DNA from: Pirellulaceae bacterium
GTDB lineage: Bacteria; Planctomycetota; Planctomycetia; Pirellulales; Pirellulaceae
Assembly: GCA_020846515.1 (NCBI GenBank)
Contig: JADLDX010000734.1
Location: 1-13,452, forward strand
Direction of reading: 5' to 3'
Length of the DNA stretch: 13,452 bases
A program made the translations under genes and the position numbers. This document shows positions 1-6,878 of this stretch, piece after piece. Each line of letters opens with the position of its first letter. Position 1 is the stretch's first letter. The notes under the pieces are model-generated. The model saw only the letters and a list, made by a program, of their open reading frames with translations, searched no databases and was not told where the DNA came from.

Positions 1-959
1 CAGGTAGCAGTGCTCTGGATTACCTGAACAATTTGAATTTGCCTGACGTCGCCCGACTGCCCATTGGTCGCGCCATGACCTCCTTCTTACTGGGCGACAA
101 CGGAGAGGTTGTCTGCGAAGCGTATGTGATTGCCCTGGGCGACGCCTACATGCTACTGACTGAAGGCTGCAGCGTTGAAACTGTGCAAGCCTACCTGCAA
201 GCCAATACCAGTGATTACTCGGTAACCATCGAGAACGTCACTTCTGAAATTGGACTGATTGGACTGGATGGCCCTTTCACTTGGGAACTTCTCAAAGACA
301 TCATCGGCGTGAAGATTCTTGGCTTGCGTTACCTGGAAATGCTTGAGAACCAAAAGCTCGGCAATGCCTCGGCACACATCATCCGGGCTGGCAAAACTGG
401 CGAGTTTGGTTACTTGCTGATGGTCAGTGCCGATCAGGTTGCTGACTGCTGGAACGGCCTGCTGACGGCTGGAGCCAAGTATCACATTCAGCCGATCGGG
501 GCCGCCACACTAGACCTCTGCCGACTGGAGAATCGGTTTCCGAATATGCGATTGGAAGGCACTCAGGTGGCCAATCCTTTGGAGCTGAATTGCCGTGTCA
601 TGTTCGACCGTGAGAAAGACAATCACAAGGGCCGGGAGGCGATCGAGGCTCTGCTTGGCACGGGTCCAACTCGCCGGTTGATCGGCTTCTGCGTCGAGGG
701 ATCCACTCGTGTACCCAACGTCGGCGATAAAGTGCTCGTCGATGATCAGGTGATCGGTGAAGTTGCCAACGCTCAATTCTCGCATGGCTTGGAACAACCG
801 ATTGGTCTAGCACTGATGAACACCGAGTTTGCCTTCGTCGGAATCGCCTACAAGATCCAATCAGGCGACGAAACGCTGCATGCAACCACTGTGTCGGCTC
901 CTTTCATCAGCAATCGCAGCATGACGATTCGCCCGCAAGAAGACAGCTACTTCAACTAA
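1..959 (+). CDS. GcvT-like folate-binding aminomethyltransferase-family protein (5' end outside window)
   Basis: The reading frame is already open at the left edge: the codons before the TTG at 33 read GSSALDYLNN, which fits the 'G.dAl.fL..l...Dv..L..G' segment near the start of GcvT-family proteins. The gene therefore begins upstream, and 319 residues are visible. A middle segment with RLENRFP (about residue 172) and KGREAI (about 209-214), then a C-terminal beta-barrel-like part starting near RRLIGFCVEG, match the GcvT/YgfZ/dimethylglycine-dehydrogenase C-terminal fold, which binds tetrahydrofolate. GREA is closer to glycine-cleavage T proteins than to the KGCYxGQ motif of YgfZ. The family moves one-carbon units to tetrahydrofolate in the cytoplasm. 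No glycine-cleavage partner gene is visible, so the substrate is unknown and a true GcvT role is not shown. A hairpin repeat begins 35 nt after the stop. Confidence 0.8.
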   Translation, partial: GSSALDYLNNLNLPDVARLPIGRAMTSFLLGDNGEVVCEAYVIALGDAYMLLTEGCSVETVQAYLQANTSDYSVTIENVTSEIGLIGLDGPFTWELLKDIIGVKILGLRYLEMLENQKLGNASAHIIRAGKTGEFGYLLMVSADQVADCWNGLLTAGAKYHIQPIGAATLDLCRLENRFPNMRLEGTQVANPLELNCRVMFDREKDNHKGREAIEALLGTGPTRRLIGFCVEGSTRVPNVGDKVLVDDQVIGEVANAQFSHGLEQPIGLALMNTEFAFVGIAYKIQSGDETLHATTVSAPFISNRSMTIRPQEDSYFN

Positions 960-993
960 GTCTGTCGACTGAAATTTACCAGCCCCTGCCCTG

Positions 994-1085
994 CTCTTCC
1001 AATCGAAGGCTTGCCGTCACCATCCGCAGTCAGTGTTGTGATGAACGTAGCAACATTGACGACGGCAAGCCTTCGGTTGGAAGAG
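994..1085. repeat. Structured hairpin repeat, copy 1
   Basis: The arms 994-1018 and 1061-1085 form a 25-bp stem with a single non-Watson-Crick position (T1003 opposite G, a G-U pair if read as RNA). Inside it, 1030-1038 (TCAGTGTTG) pairs with 1051-1059 (CAACATTGA) as a second 9-bp stem with one G-U pair. An 11-nt one-sided bulge (ACCATCCGCAG, 1019-1029) separates the two stems, and the 12-nt apical loop contains GATGAACGTA (1040-1049). No T-run follows, so it is not a classical terminator, although it could block 3' degradation of the GcvT-like mRNA. A related copy lies at 1132-1228. With the sequence between them, the two copies fill most of the 379-nt gap 960-1338, where I see no gene. Confidence 0.85.
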
Positions 1086-1131
1086 ATTGAAATGGCTCGG
1101 TCTGCTCTCAACCAGTCTGTGCGCTCAAGTA

Positions 1132-1228
1132 ACTTGTTCTCCTGGACGGCTTGCCGTCACCATCCGCAGTCAGTGATGCGATGAACGTAAACATCATTGA
1201 CGACGGCAAGCCGTCCAGGGGAACGAGT
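1132..1228. repeat. Structured hairpin repeat, copy 2
   Basis: The arms 1132-1158 and 1202-1228 form a 27-bp stem with two positions that pair only as G-U. The inner stem is 1170-1178 (TCAGTGATG) with 1192-1200 (CATCATTGA). The bulge 1159-1169 (ACCATCCGCAG) and the loop core GATGAACGTA (1180-1189) are identical to copy 1, as is the inner part of the outer stem (GGCTTGCCGTC). The outer half of the stem has a different sequence from copy 1 but is again self-complementary. One inner pair is T-A in copy 1 (1036/1053) and A-T here (1176/1194). It ends 110 nt before the nitroreductase start, so it could sit in that gene's leader. It may be a REP-like or MITE-like element, but no family is recognised. 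Confidence 0.85.
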
Positions 1229-1329
1229 GTACGGAACGCGTGAGTGGACCAGTGCCACTAACGCAGAGGTTCCATTCAACTAAGCAGGTCATTGCACTCT
1301 CTTTCCCAGTCAATCGGGACGACCTGCCC

Positions 1330-1335
1330 AGAGGA
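1330..1335 (+). promoter_or_regulatory. Ribosome-binding site of the nitroreductase gene
   Basis: AGAGGA lies 3 nt before the ATG at 1339. The frame could also start at a GTG at 1240, but no comparable Shine-Dalgarno sequence precedes it, and the extra 33 residues do not look like nitroreductase sequence. This site is why the start was placed at 1339. Confidence 0.7.
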
Positions 1336-1338
1336 ATT

Positions 1339-1965
1339 ATGCTCACAGACGATGCCATTCGCGAACGCAAGACCGAAAAGATCCTGGCTACCAGCGATCT
1401 ACCGACGCGGGACTTACGTGAAACAGTGACCGAGATCTTGACTCTGGCCGGTCAGGCACCGTTTCATCGCGCGTGCGAAGATCAGCATCGCGTTGGCACG
1501 CTCACGGGTATCGAACCGTGGCGGTTTCATGTGCTGGACGCAGCGGCCTGCCGCCGCCTGCATCCGCAATTACCCAAAGAGAATGCCGGCAAGATCCCAG
1601 CTATGCTGGCTGCCGCTGACGCGCTCATCCTGGCCACATGGCTTCCCAACGCGGGTGCGGCCACGCCGATGGGTGACGAAGCTGGCTTTGCCCTCACGCA
1701 GGCCAATGTCGAACATATCGCCGCTACTTCCGCTGCGATACAAAACCTGTTGTTAGCCGCCACGGCCCGCGGCATCTCCAACTATTGGTCCAGCGGCGGA
1801 GTGCTCCGATTGCCCAGCACGTTCCAACTGCTGGGTATACCTACCAATCAGATACTCTTAGGGGCTATCTTTTTATTCCCACGCGAGTTTGGCGACGCGG
1901 AACTGGCCACCAGCAAGCTCCGCGATCGTCGCACACCGGTAGAGTGTTGGACGCGTTGGGTATGA
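1339..1965 (+). CDS. Nitroreductase-family protein
   Basis: The product is 208 aa, the usual size for the FMN-dependent nitroreductase/oxidoreductase family (COG0778). Family features are LAGQAPFHRAC near residue 40, where the family has its early Arg contact to FMN, GIEPWRF near residue 57 (equivalent to NTQPWRF), and the helix and turn HIAATSAAIQNLLLAA then GISNYWSSGG in the second half, followed by LLGAIFLFP near the end. Members are cytoplasmic homodimers that reduce nitro groups, quinones, flavins or other electron-poor substrates with NAD(P)H. The substrate cannot be read from the sequence. The start is set by AGAGGA at 1330-1335. The gene stands alone on the plus strand, converging on the polysaccharide operon, and its transcript should end at the terminator 2025-2059. 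No promoter of convincing quality was seen in 1229-1329. Confidence 0.8.
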   Translation: MLTDDAIRERKTEKILATSDLPTRDLRETVTEILTLAGQAPFHRACEDQHRVGTLTGIEPWRFHVLDAAACRRLHPQLPKENAGKIPAMLAAADALILATWLPNAGAATPMGDEAGFALTQANVEHIAATSAAIQNLLLAATARGISNYWSSGGVLRLPSTFQLLGIPTNQILLGAIFLFPREFGDAELATSKLRDRRTPVECWTRWV

Positions 1966-1996
1966 TAGTTCCCGCTGCTGCGCAGCAGCAGAACTA
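1966..1996. repeat. Hairpin immediately after the nitroreductase stop
   Basis: GCTGCTGCGCAGCAGC (1974-1989) is a perfect 16-nt palindrome. It is extended by TAGTTC (1966-1971) pairing with GAACTA (1991-1996) across a small internal loop. No T-run follows. The outer 3' arm is shared with the left end of the larger nested inverted repeat 1991-2192, so the two folds would compete. Confidence 0.65.
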
Positions 1997-2192
1997 ACCC
2001 TCCCAGCGCAGCGCCCGGGAGGGTCGAAAAAACAGGCGCTACTGCAGCCTGTTTTTTCGGGGAGGGTGCGTGCGCCGCACAAGCGAGTCAGCAGCGAAGT
2101 GCTTCGAACCTTGGTTAGCACGGGAGGCACCCTCCCCGACTGAGCTGACGCCAGTCGACCCTCCCACTGCTACGCAGCGGGAGGGTTAGTTC
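1991..2192. repeat. Nested inverted-repeat cluster between convergent genes
   Basis: Three perfect inverted repeats are arranged concentrically: 1991-2004 with 2179-2192 (GAACTAACCCTCCC and its complement, 14 bp), 2017-2026 with 2156-2165 (GGGAGGGTCG, 10 bp) and 2058-2069 with 2127-2138 (CGGGGAGGGTGC, 12 bp). The same CCCTCCC/GGGAGGG blocks can instead form local hairpins: 1998-2004 with 2017-2023, and 2159-2165 with 2179-2185, the latter with an inner CTGC/GCAG stem. The terminator 2025-2059 lies inside, and a small CGAAG/CTTCG hairpin (2095-2106) sits near the centre. There is no coding sequence. The outer arms resemble terminal inverted repeats, but I see no target-site duplication, so a MITE is only one possibility. 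Confidence 0.75.
2025..2059. terminator. Bidirectional intrinsic terminator
   Basis: CGAAAAAACAGGC (2025-2037) and GCCTGTTTTTTCG (2047-2059) are perfectly complementary around a 9-nt loop. Each strand reads as a GC-containing stem ending in a run of six Ts. It lies between the stop codons of the nitroreductase (1965, plus) and the GDP-fucose synthase (2198, minus), so it can end both transcripts. The core GC stem is short and much of the stem is A/T, so efficiency cannot be judged. Confidence 0.8.
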
Positions 2193-2197
2193 ACAGC

Positions 2198-3139
2198 TTA
2201 AACTGCTCGCAAGGCATAGTCGGCCGACTCTTGCAAGAAACTGGCATACGTGCGACGCAAGCCTTCTTCTAAATCAACGCTCGGTGCCCAACCGGTACTG
2301 CGCAGGAGCGAGATATCGGTCAACTTGCGTGGCGTTCCGTCCGGTTTAGTAGGATCCGTTACGATGTTGCCTCGGTAACCGACGACGCGGCAAATCATCT
2401 GAGCCAGTTCGAGAATCGTTAGATCAACACCTGTGCCCACATTGACCCAGTCAGGCGGATTGTCCAGCGTGTATAAGTGCAGTAGGGCTGATGCCAGATC
2501 TTCCACGTACAAGAATTCGCGGCGAGGACTGCCTGTCCCCCAGATGACAATCTGCTCGTCTCCAGCCTGATGTGCCTCGTGAATACGCCGAACAAGTGCG
2601 GGCAGCACATGGCTGTTTTGCGGATGATAGTTATCGCCAGGTCCATATAGATTGGTCGGCATCGCCGAGTGATACATGGCGCCGTACTGACGTCGATAAT
2701 ATTGACACAATTTCAAACCGGCGATCTTCGCCAGAGCATACGCTTCGTTGGTTGGCTCCAACTGACTATCCAGCAGGGAGCTCTCTTGAATGGGCTGCGG
2801 TGCATGCTTGGGGTATATACACGTGCTACCCAAGAACAGAAAACGGCGAACCCCACGACGGTGCGCAGCATCGATTGTATTGACAGCCATGCGCAGGTTG
2901 TCGCTCAAAAACTGAACAGGATACGAATTATTGGCCAAGATGCCGCCGACCTTGGCTGCGGCAAAGATGATGCCATCGGGTTGCTGCTCTTCAATAAACG
3001 CATCAACTTCATCGTCTCGAGTCAAATCGATCTGACTTCGATCGACAGTGATTACTTCGCAACCGGGGCGTTGCTTCAAAGCACGTACCACGGCGCTGCC
3101 GACCATACCTCGATGGCCGGCCACGAATATTCTTTCCAT
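2198..3139 (-). CDS. fcl: GDP-L-fucose synthase
   Basis: This is a 313-aa short-chain dehydrogenase/reductase that converts GDP-4-keto-6-deoxy-D-mannose to GDP-L-fucose with NADPH, by 3,5-epimerisation and then 4-reduction, in the cytoplasm. The NADP-binding glycine motif GHRGMVGSA is at residues 8-16. The catalytic Ser105, Tyr134 and Lys138 lie in GSTCIYP and YALAK, and the epimerisation residues Cys107 and His177 (NSHVLP) are present. NLYGPGDN (163-170) and the C-terminal RKLTDISLL are typical of the family. Two ATGs lie side by side (3142 and 3139). GGAG at 3146-3149 is 6 nt from the second, which I chose. A start at 3208 would add 23 unlike residues and overlap the preceding gene. It is the last gene of the operon, 58 nt after the FkbM gene. 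Its usual partner Gmd is not in the window. Confidence 0.93.
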   Translation of the reverse strand: MERIFVAGHRGMVGSAVVRALKQRPGCEVITVDRSQIDLTRDDEVDAFIEEQQPDGIIFAAAKVGGILANNSYPVQFLSDNLRMAVNTIDAAHRRGVRRFLFLGSTCIYPKHAPQPIQESSLLDSQLEPTNEAYALAKIAGLKLCQYYRRQYGAMYHSAMPTNLYGPGDNYHPQNSHVLPALVRRIHEAHQAGDEQIVIWGTGSPRREFLYVEDLASALLHLYTLDNPPDWVNVGTGVDLTILELAQMICRVVGYRGNIVTDPTKPDGTPRKLTDISLLRSTGWAPSVDLEEGLRRTYASFLQESADYALRAV

Positions 3140-3145
3140 CATCTT

Positions 3146-3149
3146 CTCC
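3146..3149 (-). promoter_or_regulatory. Ribosome-binding site of fcl
   Basis: Read on the minus strand, GGAG lies 3 nt before one ATG (3142) and 6 nt before the next (3139). The longer spacing favours the second ATG and argues against the start at 3208. Confidence 0.6.
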
Positions 3150-3197
3150 GTATAACTTATTGGCTGCCCAGGGCAATCAGGGCGCGCTGTTCGGTTC

Positions 3198-3920
3198 TCA
3201 GCGAACATACAGATAATCGGCTTGAATCAATTGCTGGCCATCATAGGTAGCATTGAAGCTGGCCGACTCATTGAATCCATGAGTTTGTAAAAATTTCGAT
3301 ACCTCGGGCCGCAATGCCTGGCCTTCATACAGCGTGACCTCGGAACACTCAGCGTACACGAAGGCACAGGACTTCAGTGTCTCAGTTGCCCCTCGCAGGA
3401 CATTCAGTTCGAAACCTTGTACATCCAGCTTCAGCAATTGTCGTGTGCGGCCGTTCCAGTGCTGGCGCAAATCGTCCAAGCGTTGGACTGGTACGGTGAT
3501 GGAATCAACCTCTTGAGTGCCTGGGAACAACTCCGTCTGCCGTTTACCTATTGCCAAAAGCGATGAACTATCAGCACTTCGGCTGAGATGAAGAGTGGCT
3601 TGGCCCGGCGAATCTCCTAGAGCCGACTCAATCAACGCAATACGGTTGCAATCTCCATGCACTGCTCGAAAGGTTTTGGCTTCCCCCGGGATCGGTTCAA
3701 AGGCAACAATTGGCGTTTTCGGTTGGCTCAGACAGCAAGCAAGTGAGAATTGACCGCGATTGGCGCCCACATCGAGAATGCCATCGATCGGAAGCGTCTT
3801 GAGGAGCGATAAGTGCTCGATGGCTGGAGCCACTCCCATAGACAAGGCGCGCCAACAACTCGGTCTGGTTAGCGACAGAAATAGTTTCTGAATGCGTGTC
3901 TTGATTAGTGAAGTGCTCAT
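3198..3920 (-). CDS. FkbM-family SAM-dependent methyltransferase
   Basis: The product is 240 aa. The S-adenosylmethionine-binding loop [13 protein letters not shown] is at residues 48-60, an acidic strand VAFEPIPG follows at 72-79, and the diagnostic FkbM segment [17 protein letters not shown] is at 162-178. FkbM proteins are usually O-methyltransferases. In polysaccharide loci they are generally assigned to methylating a hydroxyl on a sugar residue. There is no signal peptide or membrane segment, so it acts in the cytoplasm. The frame stays open upstream to 4058, but those 46 residues lie inside the acetyltransferase gene and look unrelated. The ATG at 3920 shares the sequence ATGA with the acetyltransferase stop (3917-3919), which points to translational coupling. 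The sugar acceptor cannot be predicted. Confidence 0.88.
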   Translation of the reverse strand: MSTSLIKTRIQKLFLSLTRPSCWRALSMGVAPAIEHLSLLKTLPIDGILDVGANRGQFSLACCLSQPKTPIVAFEPIPGEAKTFRAVHGDCNRIALIESALGDSPGQATLHLSRSADSSSLLAIGKRQTELFPGTQEVDSITVPVQRLDDLRQHWNGRTRQLLKLDVQGFELNVLRGATETLKSCAFVYAECSEVTLYEGQALRPEVSKFLQTHGFNESASFNATYDGQQLIQADYLYVR

Positions 3921-4483
3921 GACTGGGCAGCCGTAGTAGGTTTCGAAGAGGGTTTCGAAGTGGGAAAGCGATCGCGAATCGGTCGAGCCGGCACACCACA
4001 ACAAATGGTGTAGGGTGGCAGATCCTTGGTTACGACTGCACCAGCACCAACGATACATCCTCGACCAATTCGGACATTGCCAACGACGGTCGTCTTATGG
4101 CCAATCAAATTGTCACCTTCCAGCACCACCACCGAAGGCGGCAATCGGCCATTCCAAAAAACACTCTGATTGGGGTCGTCAAATCGATGATCATTGCCCA
4201 CGAATGATACATGACTAGAGATCAAAACATCATCGCCAATCTCCAAGTTCGTTTCGACAAACGTGGCCATGCCGATCGCTACATTGTTACCTATGCGAAT
4301 AAACTCAGGTGGAGACAGGTAGCAGCGTTTCCCTAGGAATACATTCTGTCCATAGGTAAGCCGACCGCGCAGTTTAAACTTATGCCAAGCCAATCGCGAA
4401 GCGCGGAGGCACGTGCGCAAGGGCTTGAGCCATGAACTAATGACCTTATCGGGCCGCTTATCGATTTGTGACTGCTCAGTCAT
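3917..4483 (-). CDS. Hexapeptide-repeat (left-handed beta-helix) acyltransferase
   Basis: The product is 188 aa and resembles the WcaF/LacA/NodL-type xenobiotic or sugar O-acetyltransferases. Hexapeptide turns run from about residue 63 (IRIGNNVAIG) to 151 (IVGAGAVV), and the typical end KDLPPYTICCGVPARPIRDRF is at 153-173. The probable catalytic histidine is His99 in GNDHRFDD. The family transfers acetyl from acetyl-CoA to a sugar hydroxyl, here probably a residue of the repeat unit, on the cytoplasmic side. The first 45 residues are basic and amphipathic. The tail after 173 is Ser/Pro/Thr/Lys-rich and contains a small duplication (see 3939-3962). Its start overlaps the end of the glycosyltransferase gene by 8 nt, and its stop overlaps the FkbM start. 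Confidence 0.88.
   Translation of the reverse strand: MTEQSQIDKRPDKVISSWLKPLRTCLRASRLAWHKFKLRGRLTYGQNVFLGKRCYLSPPEFIRIGNNVAIGMATFVETNLEIGDDVLISSHVSFVGNDHRFDDPNQSVFWNGRLPPSVVVLEGDNLIGHKTTVVGNVRIGRGCIVGAGAVVTKDLPPYTICCGVPARPIRDRFPTSKPSSKPTTAAQS
3939..3962. repeat. 12-nt tandem duplication in the acetyltransferase tail
   Basis: GGTTTCGAAGAG (3939-3950) is followed directly by GGTTTCGAAGTG (3951-3962). In the acetyltransferase frame this gives the repeated unit SKPS/SKPT near the C-terminus, outside the beta-helix. It preserves the frame and lies 19 nt upstream of the FkbM start codon. Confidence 0.8.
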
Positions 4484-5543
4484 AGAAGAATTCCATAAAA
4501 CCTTCAGCCATCCGTTCGGCGGAGTAGTTTTCCCGACAGAAACTAGCGATTAATGGCCTCTTGGCATGCCAGGCTTCGCGTTGATCCCAAATTGTTTGCA
4601 TGATCCGACTAAAATCGACTTCGTCGTCTGACTTGAAGAACAAGGCATTTTCACCGGCAGTGATGGCGGCTATCTCCGGTGCATGAGGTTCGTCGTCGGC
4701 AATGAGCATCGGAGTGCCGAACGAAAAGCTCTGAATGGCTGATAGCCCTACGTAGCCTGGCGACAAGCAGGCTGCCGATTCACCAAAGAGGCCAGACAAT
4801 CGCGACTTGTCACTGACATGACCCAAGAATTCGGTTTGTTCAAGCACACCTAACTGCCCAGCCAGACTTTTGAGCGACTCGTCCAGTGGACCAGCACCCA
4901 CCATCGACAAGCGACTACCTGGCATGTGCGCTGCGACGCGCGCAAAGGCTCTCAGTACCAACTCCGGTTTTTTGGCTTCCACCAGGCGTCCTATAAACAG
5001 AAATCGAAATGGTTGGCCAACTGCTCGATCGTAAATCTCAGCCTCTGGATATAAGGCATTCGGCGCGCAGTATACGCCGACGCTTCGCGGTAGCCGTTGA
5101 CGAAAGTCGGCCGCGTCGCGCGGCGTGTAGGCCAGTACGTTGCCAGCCAGGCGAATCATGGTGTCGCGTAGTCGCGTTCCACCCTGGTTTCTGCCTTTTC
5201 GTGGCCACGCATGACCCCATAAACCCGTCTTGCGTCCCAGCATCCGACGTCCAAGTATAATTGGCCAATTCGAAAGGATACGCGGGTTTAACTCCAACAT
5301 GGCTCGTTGGGCTCGTAGGACTTTGGCAAAGTGCCCCGTCTGAAAGGACATTCGCCGCCCCAGCCAATAGTGGTTGTTGATTCTGAGCTGATTCGCTCCC
5401 AAATCTACCCGGGTGATCGTCGTACCATCAAAGTACTTCTCACCTACCAGTAGCTGAAAATCCTGACCCATACGGGCCTGTACAATGTTCAGAAACTCAC
5501 GCCGATAATCGCCGACGGCTGTTTGAACTAAAACAAACTTCAT
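4476..5543 (-). CDS. GT4-like (group 1) glycosyltransferase
   Basis: The product is 355 aa with two Rossmann-type halves (GT-B fold). The second half opens with FLFIGRLVEAKKPELVLRAF (181-200), followed by LSMVGAGPLDESL (212-224) and FLGHVSD (239-245), typical of GT4 enzymes that use nucleotide sugars. It probably adds one sugar to the lipid-linked repeat unit at the cytoplasmic face of the inner membrane. The segment that normally carries the EX7E donor motif reads SPGYVGLSAIQSFSFGTPML (261-280), with both glutamates replaced, although the surrounding fold signature is kept. The donor and acceptor are unknown. The ATG at 5543 lies 4 nt after the polymerase stop (TAACGACATG). A start at 5570 would add nine residues inside that gene, so I rejected it. 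This is the only glycosyltransferase in the window. Confidence 0.85.
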   Translation of the reverse strand: MKFVLVQTAVGDYRREFLNIVQARMGQDFQLLVGEKYFDGTTITRVDLGANQLRINNHYWLGRRMSFQTGHFAKVLRAQRAMLELNPRILSNWPIILGRRMLGRKTGLWGHAWPRKGRNQGGTRLRDTMIRLAGNVLAYTPRDAADFRQRLPRSVGVYCAPNALYPEAEIYDRAVGQPFRFLFIGRLVEAKKPELVLRAFARVAAHMPGSRLSMVGAGPLDESLKSLAGQLGVLEQTEFLGHVSDKSRLSGLFGESAACLSPGYVGLSAIQSFSFGTPMLIADDEPHAPEIAAITAGENALFFKSDDEVDFSRIMQTIWDQREAWHAKRPLIASFCRENYSAERMAEGFMEFFYD

Positions 5544-5547
5544 GTCG

Positions 5548-6849
5548 TTACCGTCTAACGCTGGCAGCAATAAAATGAATCGTCAAAAACAACGTTAAAA
5601 CCGAAACGGTACCTCCCGACAAGGCCGCCGTATGCAGCTCGCGCGTGGTAAAGAAGAACATATTGAGTGTCAATACGCACAGCAAGGGATGCGCGGCCCG
5701 GTCAAATCGAAAGGCCCATTGTAGCCGCGAAATCATCGCCACGAATAATCCAACAATCAGTGCGCTAACGCCGATACCCACAAAGCCAAAACTAGCGTAG
5801 CCCGAGCCCACAAAGCCCGCTTGAAAAGTCGTCAGCACGTTGGGCACATATCGTTCGGGTATGGCAATCGTTGGGTTAACTGGAGCCTGCCCGAAAGCAT
5901 CGGCGATCATTCCGATGTTATTGAAACCAGTAAACGGTTCGATTTCTGGGAAGAAGTCAAACCATAGTCGCAGGCCATCAGAGCTAACCAATCCCAGTCG
6001 ATAAAAACTTACCTCAATAATATCGCCAACCGACAAGTAACCCTCATCGTTGTTGTATTGAAGACTGTACAGCGTGCCAATCAATGTAAAGGCAAAGATG
6101 GCAAACATGCTAAAGATCACCGCCCGCTTGGCCGCTGACATTGGACCAGTTTGACGCTGTTGCCAATAAGTAAAGCCCACGATGAACGTCAAGGCGAAGA
6201 AGTACACGAACGGAAACTTATTCATTTGCATACCACACATGACGAACAGCACGCCGGCGGTTGGTATGCATAAAAGTCGTATGGCGGGTTCGCGAATCGC
6301 ATAAACCACCAAATAGGCAAACAGTACGGCTGTGGTGGTTTGACGGGTCAAGCTCGCCAGTTGTTCATAGGGCGACTCAGCGAATATCACGCGACGAATT
6401 TCAACGTAGCTATACTGCGATTGACCCAAGAACCCGCTGATGTATTCGCGTGTCGTATCCAGTCCAGGCCCTTGAACAGCTGCGAATGGCACAATGTATA
6501 GGGCTGTTAACACGATCAACGGAATGCCGCGACCGAACAAGTTGGGAAAGGAGCTCCGTGATAGTCGTGTAAAATCGAATAGCTGCCCCAGCATAAACCC
6601 CAAACTAACCAGCAGATACGCCACCGTCATGCCGATCAAGAACATCGGAGCAGTATCACGCGAAATCTCGTTGCCCAAACGATGGATGGGCGACAGGAAC
6701 AGCGTATGCGGACCGTATTGCAAAACAAAGAAAAAGAAGAACCCATCCAGCGCCGTAATAGCTGGCCTACGCAGGTAGAGATAGGTGGCTATCATCACAC
6801 CGCAAGCCATCAAGGCTATGATCAAACACGAGAACTCGTAAGTGGTCAT
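5548..6849 (-). CDS. Wzy-type oligosaccharide repeat-unit polymerase
   Basis: The 433-aa integral membrane protein has about eleven hydrophobic segments, roughly at 8-25, 36-53, 67-92, 108-125, 170-185, 190-208, 212-229, 243-262, 354-374, 388-402 and 408-430. A long hydrophilic loop (263-353) precedes VGSGYASFGFVGIGVSALIVG, the kind of 'GY..fG..G' segment seen after the large periplasmic loop of O-antigen/capsule polymerases. Wzy proteins join undecaprenyl-linked repeat units on the periplasmic side. Sequence identity in this family is always low, so the call rests on topology, length, this segment and position beside a flippase and a Wzz. The ATG at 6849 follows the pyruvyl transferase by 29 nt and has no obvious Shine-Dalgarno sequence. 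A second, different polymerase/ligase-like gene lies at 9499-10842. Confidence 0.72.
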   Translation of the reverse strand: MTTYEFSCLIIALMACGVMIATYLYLRRPAITALDGFFFFFVLQYGPHTLFLSPIHRLGNEISRDTAPMFLIGMTVAYLLVSLGFMLGQLFDFTRLSRSSFPNLFGRGIPLIVLTALYIVPFAAVQGPGLDTTREYISGFLGQSQYSYVEIRRVIFAESPYEQLASLTRQTTTAVLFAYLVVYAIREPAIRLLCIPTAGVLFVMCGMQMNKFPFVYFFALTFIVGFTYWQQRQTGPMSAAKRAVIFSMFAIFAFTLIGTLYSLQYNNDEGYLSVGDIIEVSFYRLGLVSSDGLRLWFDFFPEIEPFTGFNNIGMIADAFGQAPVNPTIAIPERYVPNVLTTFQAGFVGSGYASFGFVGIGVSALIVGLFVAMISRLQWAFRFDRAAHPLLCVLTLNMFFFTTRELHTAALSGGTVSVLTLFLTIHFIAASVRR

Positions 6850-6878
6850 AAAATGTTAGATCGTGTCTTGTGTCATCG

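Noticed and set aside
994..1228. Integron attC sites
   Set aside because: The size and hairpin shape are suggestive, but the required end motifs (RYYYAAC and GTTRRRY) are not at the stem ends, and there is no integrase or cassette structure.
994..1228. CRISPR array
   Set aside because: There are only two copies, each is a long hairpin with a diverged outer stem, and no cas gene is near.
1240..1338. GTG start at 1240 for the nitroreductase
   Set aside because: It has no ribosome-binding site, its residues do not fit the family, and an ATG with AGAGGA lies at 1339.
1873..2130. An 85-codon minus-strand frame across the nitroreductase end and the palindrome cluster
   Set aside because: It runs through the terminator and the inverted repeats and overlaps the nitroreductase. 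It has no domain and no plausible start signal.
1991..2192. Insertion sequence or complete mobile element
   Set aside because: There is no transposase frame and no clear target-site duplication at the outer arms. Only a non-autonomous repeat remains possible.
2669..3250. A 193-codon plus-strand frame opposite fcl
   Set aside because: It lies entirely antisense to a gene with full catalytic motifs, its translation has no recognisable features, and its length is explained by the codon pattern of the opposite strand.
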